Shown here piece after piece: positions 9,086 through 19,179 of a stretch of DNA of 46,496 nucleotides. Every line of letters begins with the position of its first letter. Position 1 is the stretch's first letter. Origin of the DNA: Bordetella petrii (GTDB lineage: Bacteria; Pseudomonadota; Gammaproteobacteria; Burkholderiales; Burkholderiaceae_B). Position numbers and translations under genes: made by a program. The stretch covers positions 1 through 46,496 of the forward strand of contig WMBV01000039.1 of assembly GCA_017745595.1 (NCBI GenBank), written 5' to 3'. The notes under the pieces are model-generated. The model had not been told where the DNA came from and ran no database searches. It worked only from the letters and a program-made list of their open reading frames with translations.

Positions 9086-10186
9086 ATGAGCACGACTACG
9101 CCTGTCCCCAGCGAAGGATTGCCGCCACCGTCCAACCACGTAGGTGTGTGGCCATGGATGAAAGAGCGCCTGTTCTCGTCGCCGCTGAGCATCCTGGCCA
9201 CGGTACTGGTGGCCTGGATCCTGCTGATGGCCGTGCCGGCCCTGGTCGAATGGGCTTTCCTGCAGGCCGACTTCACTTCGTCGACCGCGCAGGAATGCCG
9301 CAAGGCCGCCGGGGCATGCTGGGCCTTCATTGTCGAGAAACACCGCCTGATCCTGTTCGGCACCTACCCCTACGACGAGCAGTGGCGGCCGCTGCTGGCC
9401 ACGCTTATCCTGATCGGGGTCATCGTCTGCAGCGGCCTGCGCCGCTTCTGGAACGCGCGCCTGGCGCTGATCTGGATCGTGGGCCTGACCGTCGTGGCGG
9501 TGCTGATGTGGGGCGGCGTGCTGGGCCTGACCTACGTCGAGAACTCGCTGTGGGGCGGCCTGCCGCTGACGCTGATCCTGTCGACCTTCGGCATTGCCTT
9601 CGCGTTTCCGTTCGGCGTGCTGCTGGCGCTGGGCCGCAAGTCGAAAATGCCGGCCATCAAGGCGCTGTGCGTGGTGTACATCGAGCTGATCCGCGGCGTG
9701 CCGCTGATCAGCCTGCTGTTCATGTCGTCGGTGATGCTGCCGCTGTTCCTGCCGGTGGGTTTTTCCATCGACAAGCTGCTGCGCGCCCAGATCGCCATCA
9801 TTATGTTCGCGGCGGCGTATATCGCCGAAACGGTGCGCGGCGGCCTGCAGGCCATTCCGAAAGGGCAGTACGAAGGCGCCGAGTCGCTGGGCCTGAACTA
9901 CTGGCAGCAGATGCGCAAGATCATTCTGCCGCAGGCGCTGCGCATCGTGATCCCGCCGCTGGTCAGCATTTTCATCGCGCTGTTCAAGGACACGTCGTTG
10001 GTGGTGATCATCGGCATCTTCGATCTGACGCTGGCGGCCAAGGCGGCGCTGTCGGACGCGGCCTGGCGCGGCTTCGGGGTCGAGGCCTATGTCTTTATCT
10101 CGCTGATCTACTTCGTGTTCTGCTTTTCGATGTCCAAATACAGCCAACGCCTGGAAAAACGCCTGGCGACCGGGCACCAACGCTAG
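9086..10186 (+). CDS. aapM: AapM-like amino-acid ABC transporter permease
   Basis: The second permease of the importer, 366 residues. It pairs with AapQ to form the channel. An N-terminal membrane segment lies near residues 32-52, and the C-terminal HisM-type core includes the ATPase-coupling loop EGAESLGLNYWQQM followed by LPQALRIVIPP. The start ATG is 1 bp beyond the aapQ stop. About 60 bp separate it from aapP, including a small GC-rich hairpin (CGCCCG/CGGGCG, 10199-10213). Length and layout match AapM/BztC proteins of other proteobacteria. Confidence 0.92.
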   Translation: MSTTTPVPSEGLPPPSNHVGVWPWMKERLFSSPLSILATVLVAWILLMAVPALVEWAFLQADFTSSTAQECRKAAGACWAFIVEKHRLILFGTYPYDEQWRPLLATLILIGVIVCSGLRRFWNARLALIWIVGLTVVAVLMWGGVLGLTYVENSLWGGLPLTLILSTFGIAFAFPFGVLLALGRKSKMPAIKALCVVYIELIRGVPLISLLFMSSVMLPLFLPVGFSIDKLLRAQIAIIMFAAAYIAETVRGGLQAIPKGQYEGAESLGLNYWQQMRKIILPQALRIVIPPLVSIFIALFKDTSLVVIIGIFDLTLAAKAALSDAAWRGFGVEAYVFISLIYFVFCFSMSKYSQRLEKRLATGHQR

Positions 10187-10246
10187 TTGCCGGGCCCGCG
10201 CCCGCCACGGGCGGGCCGGGCCGGCGCACCTTATGGGAGTACAGGC

Positions 10247-10987
<741 letters not shown>

Positions 10988-10998
10988 GCTCCGGCCGG

Positions 10999-11021
10999 CA
11001 GCGGCGGGCGGCCCGCCGCTG
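10999..11021. terminator. Shared hairpin between convergent aapP and glycosyltransferase genes
   Basis: CAGCGGCGGG (10999-11008) and CCCGCCGCTG (11012-11021) make a perfect 10-bp stem with a CGG loop, 11 bp after the aapP stop and 20 bp from the glycosyltransferase stop. It lacks a T-tract on either strand. Its position suggests a bidirectional transcript-end structure. Confidence 0.55.
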
Positions 11022-11041
11022 GTCGGCCGCTTACTGGCCAG

Positions 11042-12160
11042 TTATTGGCCGGTTACCGACAGGTATACCTGTTCGGTGCTGTCCAGGAAGCGCTGCAGGC
11101 CGAACGAGGCTTCGCTTTTGCGCCGGGCGGCCCGGCCCATCTCCGGCAGGTCGCAGGCGCCGCGGGCCATGTCGCGCAGCAGGTCGGCCAGCGCGTCGGG
11201 CCGTGCCGGCGGCACGACCCAGCCGTCGCGGCCCGGATCGATGTTTTCGGGCAGGCCGGCGTAGTCGGTCACGATCACGGGCTTGCCCATCGCCATCATT
11301 TCGCGGCAGGCGAACGATATGGTTTCGACGCGGGTTGACAGCACGAAGCCCACGTCGATGGCGCCGATGAATGGCCGCACGTCTTTGAGCGAGCCCACGT
11401 AGGTGACACGTTCGTTCATGCCCAGCGTATCGAGTTCCGCCTGCTGCGACTTGCTGAAGGCCTCGCCGGCCAGCGCGATATGGAAGCGGTCGGCGACGTC
11501 GGCGGGCAGCCGGGCGACGGCGCGCACGATATCCAGCCAGGACTTGTACGAGGCGGTGCCCGCGTTGCTGCCCAGCACGATGCGGCCCTCGGCGCGCGGG
11601 CCGAGCAAGGCGCGGCGATGGGCGGCGGCCTCGGTGTTAGCGGGCGGCGTGAAATATTGGGTATCCACGCCGTTGAAGATGGTGCTGATGGGGCGCGCGG
11701 CGTAGGGGCTGTTGCGCACCGACTGTTCGACGTGCCGGCACACGGCGATGACGTGGTCGGTGCCGGCGCGGGCGCGCAGCGTGGCGCTGAAGCGCGAAAT
11801 GGGGATGTTGTTGTGCTTGGTGAACACAATGCGCGGCCGGCGCCTCATGAAGCGGCAGGCCAGCATCACCAGCCGGTGGTCGGCCGAGCCGTTGACGTGC
11901 ACGACGTCGTAGCGGCCCGCCTTCAGCAGCGCGCGCATCGTGCGCAGTGCGGCGGGAACCTGGTACACGCGGGAAGGGTAGTCCTGGGCATGGCGCGTGA
12001 CACCGGGGATCTGCGCTGCCAGCGCGTACAGCGCGCTGGTGGCCGGCACCGCCACCGCGACCTGGTGGCGGCCCGCCAGGCCCGCCGCCAGCCGCGATAC
12101 ATAGATGGTGTGCCCACCGATGTCCGGGCCGGCGTGGAAGTTCGTGTAAAGAATATTCAT
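11042..12160 (-). CDS. Glycosyltransferase family 4 (GT-B fold)
   Basis: A 372-residue retaining glycosyltransferase of GT4 type. The N-terminus MNILYTNFHAGPDIGG has the glycine-rich acceptor-side loop. The C-terminal domain has the EX7E motif at E279 and E287 (in ETISFACRE), followed by AMGKPVIVTD, which binds the sugar-nucleotide donor. There is no signal peptide, so it acts at the cytoplasmic face, probably on lipopolysaccharide core, O-antigen or capsule. It is not beside other polysaccharide genes here, so the acceptor and sugar are unknown. It is divergent from the Bug receptor gene, with ~200 bp between start codons. Confidence 0.85.
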   Translation of the reverse strand: MNILYTNFHAGPDIGGHTIYVSRLAAGLAGRHQVAVAVPATSALYALAAQIPGVTRHAQDYPSRVYQVPAALRTMRALLKAGRYDVVHVNGSADHRLVMLACRFMRRRPRIVFTKHNNIPISRFSATLRARAGTDHVIAVCRHVEQSVRNSPYAARPISTIFNGVDTQYFTPPANTEAAAHRRALLGPRAEGRIVLGSNAGTASYKSWLDIVRAVARLPADVADRFHIALAGEAFSKSQQAELDTLGMNERVTYVGSLKDVRPFIGAIDVGFVLSTRVETISFACREMMAMGKPVIVTDYAGLPENIDPGRDGWVVPPARPDALADLLRDMARGACDLPEMGRAARRKSEASFGLQRFLDSTEQVYLSVTGQ

Positions 12161-12360
12161 GATGCGGACGTGCCAGTAAAGGCCGAACCATACCCTTCAT
12201 GCGGCCGTCTGTTTTCTTGCATAATGTAAAAGTTTAAATCTTTTCGATTCTTCGAGCCATGCCGCCGCGTGCCCGCGCGGGATCGTGTCGAAGCCTGCGG
12301 CCGCAGGGGCTGGAGTATGCTACCTGCCGCACAGAAGCCCCGTCCTGGAGACCAAAACAA

Positions 12361-13386
12361 ATGCGCAACCCGCAACATTCCCCTGTTTCGTCCACCCGCC
12401 GCGCCCTGGTGCGCGGCGCCGTCGCGCTGGCCGCGGCCTGGTCGTGCGCGGCCCCGGCCGCCGCGCAAAGCACCGATTTCCCCACCAAGCCGCTGCGTTT
12501 CGTGGTGCCGTACCCGCCCGGCGGCCCGCTCGATTCCACCGCCCGCCTGCTGGCCGAGAAAGTGCGCGCCTCGCTGGGGCAACCCATCATCGTCGAGAAC
12601 CGCTCCGGCGCGGGCGGCAACATCGGCGCCGACCTGGTGGCCAAGGCCGCCCCCGACGGCTATACGCTGGTGATGGGCGCGGTGGCCACCCATGCCATCA
12701 ATCCGTGGCTGTTCGCCAACCTGCCGTACGACCCCATCAAGGACTTCGCGCCGGTTACCATCGTGGCGGCGGTACCCAACGTGCTGGTCATGAACGTCGA
12801 TTTCGCCAAGAAGAACAACATCGATTCGCTGGCCGACCTGCTGGCCTATGCCAAGCAGAACCCGGGCCGGCTCAATTACGGTTCGGGCGGCAACGGCAGC
12901 GCCGGCCACCTGGCGGGCGAACTGCTGAAGGCGCGCGCCGGCATCGACGCGGTGCACGTGCCGTACCAGGGCGCCTCGCCGGCACAGCTGGCGCTGCTGG
13001 GCGGGCAGTCCGACTTCATGTTCGACAACCTGGCCGCCTCGGCGCCGCTGATCAAAGACGGCAAGGTGAAGGCGCTGGCGGTCACCACGCTGAAGCGCTC
13101 GTCGCTGCTGGCCGACGTGCCCACCATGGATGAAGCCGGCGTCAAGGGCTTCGACCTGGGAACCTGGTTCGGCGTGTTCACCACGGGCGGCACGCCCGCC
13201 GCCGTGGTGGCCAAGCTGAATCAGGCCTATTCCGACGCCTTGCGCCAGCCCGACGTGCGCCAGCGCCTGCTGGCCATGGGCTCGGAAGCCGAACCCATGA
13301 CCCCCGAGGCCTTCGCCGCCTTCGTGAAAAACGAAAAAAACAAGTACCAAGAGATCGTCAAGCTGTCCGGCGCCAGCCTGAATTGA
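12361..13386 (+). CDS. Bug-family (TctC-like) tripartite tricarboxylate transporter receptor
   Basis: A 341-residue periplasmic solute receptor of the Bug family, which is greatly expanded in Bordetella and relatives. A signal peptide covers about residues 1-36 (RR at 13-14, hydrophobic core, AAAQ end). The mature protein shows the family blocks PYPPGGPLDSTAR, NRSGAGGNIG and PDGYTLVMG, which build the ligand cleft and typically bind carboxylated compounds. No tctA/tctB membrane genes are adjacent, so it is an orphan receptor that may use a shared transporter or serve in sensing. The ATG at 12361 was chosen because the upstream in-frame ATG at 12259 would put 34 residues before the signal peptide. 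The ligand is unknown. Confidence 0.9.
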   Translation: MRNPQHSPVSSTRRALVRGAVALAAAWSCAAPAAAQSTDFPTKPLRFVVPYPPGGPLDSTARLLAEKVRASLGQPIIVENRSGAGGNIGADLVAKAAPDGYTLVMGAVATHAINPWLFANLPYDPIKDFAPVTIVAAVPNVLVMNVDFAKKNNIDSLADLLAYAKQNPGRLNYGSGGNGSAGHLAGELLKARAGIDAVHVPYQGASPAQLALLGGQSDFMFDNLAASAPLIKDGKVKALAVTTLKRSSLLADVPTMDEAGVKGFDLGTWFGVFTTGGTPAAVVAKLNQAYSDALRQPDVRQRLLAMGSEAEPMTPEAFAAFVKNEKNKYQEIVKLSGASLN

Positions 13387-13426
13387 GGCTGCCGCGGGGC
13401 TTGCCTGCGCGTTCGGTGTCGGCCCA

Positions 13427-13458
13427 GGTGTCAGGCTCCCGCCAGGGTGCCTGACACC
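13427..13458. repeat. Paired hairpin repeat, copy 2a
   Basis: Arms GGTGTCAGGC and GCCTGACACC pair perfectly over 10 bp, with a CCC/GGG inner stem and GCCA loop. Confidence 0.85.
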
Positions 13459-13487
13459 GCTGGGTGAGAGGTTCCGGGCGGGCCTTC

Positions 13488-13517
13488 GGTGTCTGACACC
13501 CTGCGGGAGTCAGACAC
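13488..13517. repeat. Paired hairpin repeat, copy 2b
   Basis: Arms GGTGTCTGAC and GTCAGACACC pair over 10 bp; the core is the reverse complement of the form at 21848. It starts 61 bp after copy 2a. Confidence 0.85.
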
Positions 13518-13730
13518 CTGCCACGGGATCAGACACTGCCACGGGATCAACCCCCCCGCCGCAGGCCCGCCCAGTTGTATGCATTGGCAAATTCTGTAAC
13601 CCCGCCCCCGGCGGCCGCGGTTACGTTTCGCTGAACTGAAGTATTCCCGTCATCCTGTCCCCCTAGCATCGTCCCCGTGGCTCGACAGGGCCTCGCGACG
13701 CGCGGCATTGCGCCGCCTGGGACCACGGAC

Positions 13731-16112
13731 ATGGATAACGTCATTTCGCTTCAGCGCCGCACCGTCATTGCCCGGACTCCGCTGCCCGGCGACATGATGG
13801 CGTTTCGCGGCATGGTGGGCCACGAGGCGCTGTCGCAGCTGTTCGAGCTGGACGTCGACCTGGTGTCGCCGTCTTATTCGCTCGACATGAAGCAGCTGCT
13901 GGGCAAGCCGCTTACCCTGGACATCGAGGCCGCGGGCGGCATCCGGCACCTGAACGGCCACATCACCCGCTGCAAGCTGGCGGGCCGCGAAGGGCCCACT
14001 TCGCGCCTGTACCGCTATCGCGCCACCGTGCGGCCCTGGCTGTGGTACCTGACCCAGACCTCGGACAGCAAGATTTTCCAGAACCAGAGCGTGCCCGACG
14101 TTATCCGCGAGGTGCTGGCCGAATATCCGTTTCCGGTCGAGTACAAGCTGGCGGGCAGCTACCGCAACTGGGAATACTGCGTGCAGTACCAGGAAACCGA
14201 TTTCGCGTTCATCAGCCGACTGATGGAGCACGAAGGCATTTACTACTGGTTCCGCCACGACGCCGACCGGCACACGCTGGTGCTGACCGACGACGTGACC
14301 CAGCACGAAACCTGCCCCGGCTACGCCACCATTCCGTACTACGGCCCCGACCGCGTGGCCGTGCCGCAGCAGGAATACATCGCCAGCTGGGAAATCGCCG
14401 AACAGATCACGCCCGGGGCGTTCGCCACTTCGGACTACCACTTCAAGACCCCCGGCGCCGACCTGCAGGCGCGCCGCAACAATCCCGGCGGCTATGACCA
14501 CGGCGACCTGGAAATGTACGAATGGCAGGGCGGCTACACCGACCCGGCCGACGCCGAACGCTACACGCGCGTGCGGCTCGAGGAACTGCAGTGCCGCCAG
14601 GAACAGATCAACGGCAGCTGCAACGTGCGCGGCCTGGCGCCCGGTTATCTGTACACGCTGCGCAACCACCCGCGCCAGGCCGAAAACCGCGAATACCTGA
14701 TCCTGTCGGCGCACTACCGCATTCAGGAAGCGGGCGAGGCCAGCGGACTGGAGCAGGCGGTATTCGACGTGGGCTTCACCGTGCTGCCCTCGGCCACCCC
14801 GTTCCGCGCGCCGCGCGTCACGCCCGTGCCGCATACGCATGGCCCGCAGACCGCCCGCGTGGTGGGCAAGGCGGGCGAGCAGATCTGGACCGACAGCTAC
14901 GGCCGCATCAAGGTGCAATTCCATTGGGACCGCTACGGCCAGAAAAACGAGAACAGCTCGTGCTGGGTGCGGGTGTCCAGCCCCTGGGCGGGCGGCGGCT
15001 TCGGCGGCATTCAGTTGCCGCGCGTCGATGACGAAGTGATCGTCGATTTCATCGGCGGACATCCCGACCGGCCCATCGTGATCGGCCGCGTCTACAACGC
15101 CAGCAACATGCCGCCCTGGGAGCTGCCCGGCAACGCCACGCAAAGCGGATTCTTGAGCCGTTCGCGCGACGGCACGCCCGGCAACGCCAACGCGCTGATG
15201 TTCGAGGACAAGCCCGGCGGCGAGCTGGTATGGCTGCACGCCGAACGCGATCTGAATTCCGAGGTCGAGGGCAACGAGACGCACAGCACCGACGGCACCC
15301 GCGGCACCACCATCGGTTCCAACGACACGACCGTGATCGGCGCGCTGGGCGGCGGCAACCGCGACATTACCGTGCACGGCACCGACACGTTGCAGGTCGA
15401 CAGCGACCGCAGCGTGAATGTCGATGGCGGCGAAACCTATACCGTCAAAAACCAGCGCACGGTCCATGTCACCGATGGCCTGATGCAGGAAAACTTCGAC
15501 CAGGGGCTCAATACCACCGTGGCCGCCAACGGCGAGGTGCGCAATATCACCGGCTTATTCGACGAAACCCTCAATACCGGCGAAAAACGCCACGTGACGG
15601 GCGACGTCGAGGAAACCATCGAGGGCAGCGTCACCCAGACCATCACGGGCGCCACTCTTACCGAGACCATCACGGCGACCCATGTCCACGACCTGACGGG
15701 CACGCAGGATTCGACCATTACCGGCGCGGTGACGCATACGGTCACGGGCACGTATACCAAGACCGTTACCGAGCCGCTGACGGTGAATGCCGACACCAGC
15801 ATGACGGTCAATACGCCCAGCTGGACGGTCAGCGGCGCCAAGCAGGCATTCTGGGCCGACAGCTACTTGCGCGGCACGCCGGCGCGCGCCACGGTGGTGG
15901 GCGCCGCGGCCGACCTGTGGGGCGTGCGCCAGCAGGTGTATGCCGGCATCAATTCGCAGTGGTCTACCGTGAAACTGGACCTGGCCGCCTTCAAGAACGG
16001 CGACCAGGGCTTCGAGTTCGGCGGGGCCGCCACGCAGATCAAGGGCATCGGCGTGCAGATCAAGAGCGGGGTGGCGGGCATTATCTCGCGCGTCGCCAAC
16101 ATCTTTCCGTGA
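13731..16112 (+). CDS. vgrG: VgrG, type VI secretion spike protein
   Basis: A 793-residue VgrG. As a trimer it forms the puncturing spike on the T6SS tube and carries cargo into target cells. Residues ~1-370 are the gp27-like base, and the gp5-like OB domain includes the hallmark SYGRIKVQFHWDRYG near residue 390. From ~500 the protein is a long C-terminal beta-helix made of short Thr/Val/Gly repeats (residues ~630-690), then a ~100-residue end segment with no catalytic motif that I recognise. It is therefore probably a structural spike rather than an evolved enzymatic VgrG. The ATG at 13731 gives MDNVISLQRR. It heads the T6SS cargo island and is followed after 10 bp by a small membrane protein gene. 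No tss structural genes are in the window. Confidence 0.95.
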   Translation: MDNVISLQRRTVIARTPLPGDMMAFRGMVGHEALSQLFELDVDLVSPSYSLDMKQLLGKPLTLDIEAAGGIRHLNGHITRCKLAGREGPTSRLYRYRATVRPWLWYLTQTSDSKIFQNQSVPDVIREVLAEYPFPVEYKLAGSYRNWEYCVQYQETDFAFISRLMEHEGIYYWFRHDADRHTLVLTDDVTQHETCPGYATIPYYGPDRVAVPQQEYIASWEIAEQITPGAFATSDYHFKTPGADLQARRNNPGGYDHGDLEMYEWQGGYTDPADAERYTRVRLEELQCRQEQINGSCNVRGLAPGYLYTLRNHPRQAENREYLILSAHYRIQEAGEASGLEQAVFDVGFTVLPSATPFRAPRVTPVPHTHGPQTARVVGKAGEQIWTDSYGRIKVQFHWDRYGQKNENSSCWVRVSSPWAGGGFGGIQLPRVDDEVIVDFIGGHPDRPIVIGRVYNASNMPPWELPGNATQSGFLSRSRDGTPGNANALMFEDKPGGELVWLHAERDLNSEVEGNETHSTDGTRGTTIGSNDTTVIGALGGGNRDITVHGTDTLQVDSDRSVNVDGGETYTVKNQRTVHVTDGLMQENFDQGLNTTVAANGEVRNITGLFDETLNTGEKRHVTGDVEETIEGSVTQTITGATLTETITATHVHDLTGTQDSTITGAVTHTVTGTYTKTVTEPLTVNADTSMTVNTPSWTVSGAKQAFWADSYLRGTPARATVVGAAADLWGVRQQVYAGINSQWSTVKLDLAAFKNGDQGFEFGGAATQIKGIGVQIKSGVAGIISRVANIFP

Positions 16113-16122
16113 CGGCCGCGCC

Positions 16123-16530
16123 ATGAGCCCGGTGGCATGGTGGGTGGCCGGCACGATCGCCACGCTGTTGTTCGTCGTGTTCGTGGCGATGATCGTGCGC
16201 GACAACGCGCGTCCCTTCGAACAAGAGCGCCGGCTGGCCGCGCAGCTCGCGCAGTCCGGCCAGCCCGCCATGGCGCGGGTGCTGGCCCTGCAGCGCCAGC
16301 CCGGCGGCCGCCCGTTCGCCGCGCCGGTCAAGCTGGACCTGGGCTACGCCGATGCGCAGGGCCACGAACAGCGGGCCGCGCTGCGCCTGTACGTCGATCA
16401 CGAGCTGCTGGCCGGCTTCATGCCCGGCCAGACGGTGCACGTGCGCTACGACCGCCGGCATCCCGAGCGCATCGCCGTCGATCGCGCGCTGACCCCCACT
16501 GAGATTCCCGCTGCCTGGCGCGGCAAATAG
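16123..16530 (+). CDS. Small membrane protein, DUF3592-like
   Basis: A 135-residue protein with one N-terminal membrane segment (about residues 5-25) followed by a charged soluble domain. The end of that domain has the pattern PGQTVHVRYDRRHPER, which resembles DUF3592 proteins. Function is unknown. It lies between vgrG and the DUF2169 adaptor with gaps of 10 and 21 bp, so it belongs to the same transcript. Small membrane proteins of this kind often sit in vgrG cargo operons. The reading frame is supported by tight packing on both sides; the family name is tentative. Confidence 0.55.
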   Translation: MSPVAWWVAGTIATLLFVVFVAMIVRDNARPFEQERRLAAQLAQSGQPAMARVLALQRQPGGRPFAAPVKLDLGYADAQGHEQRAALRLYVDHELLAGFMPGQTVHVRYDRRHPERIAVDRALTPTEIPAAWRGK

Positions 16531-16551
16531 CCATGCCGGGCCGGGCCTGAA

Positions 16552-19179
16552 ATGAAAATCGTCAAACCGCTGCGCCTGGGCGTGATGAGCCGGCCCTATA
16601 CGATGCGGCGCCGTTCGCGGCTGGGGCTGAGCGTGCTGGCCCTGTCCAGCCTGGGCGGCCCGCATCTGCTGCAACCCGAGGCCGACCTCTGGACCCTGGC
16701 CGGCGAGGCGCTGGGCGATGACGGCGTGCTGGACCTGGGCGTGCCCAAGCCCTGCGCCGAATTCCTGGTCAGCGGCAGCGTCTATACCGCCCACCAGTCC
16801 GAACGCACGGCGTGCGTGGCGCGGGCCAGGGTGGGCGACCTGCAGAAAAGCCTGATGGTGCTGGGCGACCGCTATTGGCTGGATGGCCGGGCGACCGAGC
16901 CGCGGCCCTACGAGGCCATGCCGCTGGATTGGCGCCACGCGTACGGCGGCCCGTCGTATCCCGACAATCCGCATGGGCGCGGGGCCGATGAAGAGATCAT
17001 CAACGGCGTGCGCACCCGCCGCCTGCCCAACATCGAGCCGCTGGAAGGCCGCATCGCGCGGCCCGACCAGCGCCCCGAGCCGGCGGGCCTGGGCCCGCTG
17101 TCGCCCATGTGGCCGCGCCGCTTCCGCCGCGCGGGCGACTATCACGACAGCTGGCTGGATGACGGCTTTCCCGGCTTCCTGGACACCCTGGACCCGCATT
17201 TTTTCAATGCCGCGCCGCCCGATCAATGGTGGCCCGGCCGGCCCGAACTGGCGCCCGGCACCGACTACGAGATCTGGAACATGCATCCGCGCCAGGCCTG
17301 CCTGAGCGGCGTGCTGCCGGACTGGCGGGCGCGCTGCTTCCTGCGCCGCGCCGGCGCCCGGGCGCTGGAGCAGGCCGCGCTGCGCCTGACCACGGCCTGG
17401 TTCTTTCCGGACCGCGACCGCGTGGTGCTGATCTACCAGGGCGCGGTCGACATCGACGAAGACGACGGCGCCGATGTGGACTTGCTGATGCCGGCCCTGG
17501 ATACGCCCGATGCCATGCGGCCCGTGTCGCATTACGAAACGGTGCTGGCCAGCCGGCTGGACCCCGACTACGGCCCGCTGCACGTGCTGCTGGACGATGA
17601 GCTGCTGCCCGCCGCGTCGCTGGGTCCCTGGGCGGCGCTGGAAGAATGGAATCCCATGAGCGGCCCGCTGAACCGCAACCAGCGGGCGCGCGCGATGTCG
17701 ATGCGCGCGCGCATGCGCGATGAAGCGCGCGCGGCGGGGCTGGACGCGGCCGCCTTCGATGTGCCCGAGCCGCCCGAATTCGTGGCGCCCGCGCTGCAAG
17801 AGCTGCCCGGTCTGGCCAGGCAGGCGCGCCATGCCGCCGAAGAGGCGCGCATCGACATGCTGCATGCCCGCCGCCAGATGGCGCGGCAGCTGGCGGCCGA
17901 GGCGGGCAGTATGCCGGCCGGCATGACCCCGGAAAGCCTGTTCGATGGCGCGCAGGCCGCGGGGCCGGGCGGCCCGCCCACGCTGCGCGCGCAGCCGGGG
18001 ATGGCCGCCCTGCAGGACCTGGCTGCGGGACAGCGGCCGGGCGCCGGCGCGGCCGCGCTGGACGGCGCGTCGATGCGCGCCATGCTGTCTCATGCGGACG
18101 AACAGTTGCGCGGCATGTACCTGCGCGGCGCGCACCTGCAGCCGCCGGCCGAAGCGGCGCGGCCGGCCCGCGGGGCGCGTTTGCGGCGCCGGGTCCAGGC
18201 CCTGATGGCGGGCAGCCGCGACCTGTCGGGGCTGGACCTGACGGGCGCCGACCTGTCCGGGCTGGACCTGAGCGGCGCGCGCTGCGTCGGCACCTGGTTC
18301 GAATGCGCCGACCTGTCGGACGCGCGCCTGGACGGCGCGGACCTGAGCCAGGCGGTGCTGGCGCGCGTGCGGGCCGAGCGCGGCTCGTGGCGCGGGGCGC
18401 GGCTGGACCATGCCAACCTGGGCGGCGCGGCCCTGGCGGACACCGATCTGTCCGGGGCCCGCATCGTCCAGTGCGAGCTGGCCGGCATCCGCCTGGCGCG
18501 CTGCAATTTCGCCGGCCTGGAAATGCGGGACTGCCACGTGCCCGGCGCACAGTTGGCCGACTGCCGCTTCGACGGCGCGGTGCTGGACACGGTGACCTTC
18601 TGGCAGCAAACGCGCCTGGAGAACCTGGCGTTCACCGATGCGCGGATGGCGCGCGTGACCTGGGTGGAGTGCGCGCTGGACGGCGTGGCCTTTCATGGCG
18701 CGCAACTGCTGCGCTGTTCGTGGGTGCAGGCGGAATGCGCCGGCCCCATCGACTGGACGCGCGCGCACCTGACCACGTGCTGCGTCGTGCTGACCGACCT
18801 GGACGACGCGGTGTTCGCGGACGCCGCCCTGCTCGAATCCAGCCTGCGCGACATCGGCCTGGCCGGCGCCGACTTCACCGGGGCGCGGCTGCAGCGCTGC
18901 GACCTGTCGGGAGCCGACCTGCGGGACGCCTGCTTCGCCGGCGCCAGCGGCGACGAATCGCTGTTCATTCGCACCCAGTTGAGCGGCGCGGATTTTTCCG
19001 GCGCCGACCTGAAGACCGCGCTGCTGCACAAGGCCGACCTGGCCGGCGCGGACCTGCGGGCAGCCAATCTGTTCCGCGCCGATCTGGCGCAGGCGCGGCT
19101 GGACGACACCACCGACACGCGCGGGGCCTACGTGCACCTGGCCAATACCCGCCCCGCCGCGCGGGCGGGCGCGCGATGA
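16552..19179 (+). CDS. DUF2169 T6SS adaptor fused to a pentapeptide-repeat domain
   Basis: An 875-residue protein in three parts. Residues ~1-310 are a DUF2169 domain (MKIVKPLRLGVMSRPY start; LDWRHAYGG and NPHGRG blocks). DUF2169 proteins act as adaptors that load DUF4150/PAAR-like effectors onto VgrG, as shown for Agrobacterium Tde2. Residues ~350-550 are Ala/Arg-rich and probably helical. From D557 to ~860 are pentapeptide repeats of the A(D/N)LSG type, expected to form a right-handed quadrilateral beta-helix. The stop overlaps the next start as ATGA, coupling it to the second pentapeptide protein. The adaptor role is inferred from domain and context; the role of the repeat domain is unknown. 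Confidence 0.88.
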   Translation: MKIVKPLRLGVMSRPYTMRRRSRLGLSVLALSSLGGPHLLQPEADLWTLAGEALGDDGVLDLGVPKPCAEFLVSGSVYTAHQSERTACVARARVGDLQKSLMVLGDRYWLDGRATEPRPYEAMPLDWRHAYGGPSYPDNPHGRGADEEIINGVRTRRLPNIEPLEGRIARPDQRPEPAGLGPLSPMWPRRFRRAGDYHDSWLDDGFPGFLDTLDPHFFNAAPPDQWWPGRPELAPGTDYEIWNMHPRQACLSGVLPDWRARCFLRRAGARALEQAALRLTTAWFFPDRDRVVLIYQGAVDIDEDDGADVDLLMPALDTPDAMRPVSHYETVLASRLDPDYGPLHVLLDDELLPAASLGPWAALEEWNPMSGPLNRNQRARAMSMRARMRDEARAAGLDAAAFDVPEPPEFVAPALQELPGLARQARHAAEEARIDMLHARRQMARQLAAEAGSMPAGMTPESLFDGAQAAGPGGPPTLRAQPGMAALQDLAAGQRPGAGAAALDGASMRAMLSHADEQLRGMYLRGAHLQPPAEAARPARGARLRRRVQALMAGSRDLSGLDLTGADLSGLDLSGARCVGTWFECADLSDARLDGADLSQAVLARVRAERGSWRGARLDHANLGGAALADTDLSGARIVQCELAGIRLARCNFAGLEMRDCHVPGAQLADCRFDGAVLDTVTFWQQTRLENLAFTDARMARVTWVECALDGVAFHGAQLLRCSWVQAECAGPIDWTRAHLTTCCVVLTDLDDAVFADAALLESSLRDIGLAGADFTGARLQRCDLSGADLRDACFAGASGDESLFIRTQLSGADFSGADLKTALLHKADLAGADLRAANLFRADLAQARLDDTTDTRGAYVHLANTRPAARAGAR

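Larger units (their letters stand above)
13387..13730. other. Intergenic region upstream of vgrG with repeats
   Basis: This 344-bp gap has no plausible gene. The first half holds hairpin repeats at 13427-13458 and 13488-13517. The second half, probably the vgrG leader, has an inverted repeat GTAACC (13596-13601) and GGTTAC (13619-13624) around a GC-rich 17-nt centre. That could be an operator or an RNA hairpin. No convincing sigma-70 or sigma-54 promoter was recognised. Confidence 0.6.

Noticed and set aside
13582-13600. Sigma-54 promoter in front of vgrG (TTGGCA segment)
   Set aside because: The GC element is not at the required 10-bp distance from the GG element.
16081-19137. Minus-strand open frame of 1018 codons opposite the DUF2169-pentapeptide gene
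   Set aside because: Its repeats mirror the pentapeptide codons on the other strand. The plus-strand protein has recognisable domains; the antisense frame has none.
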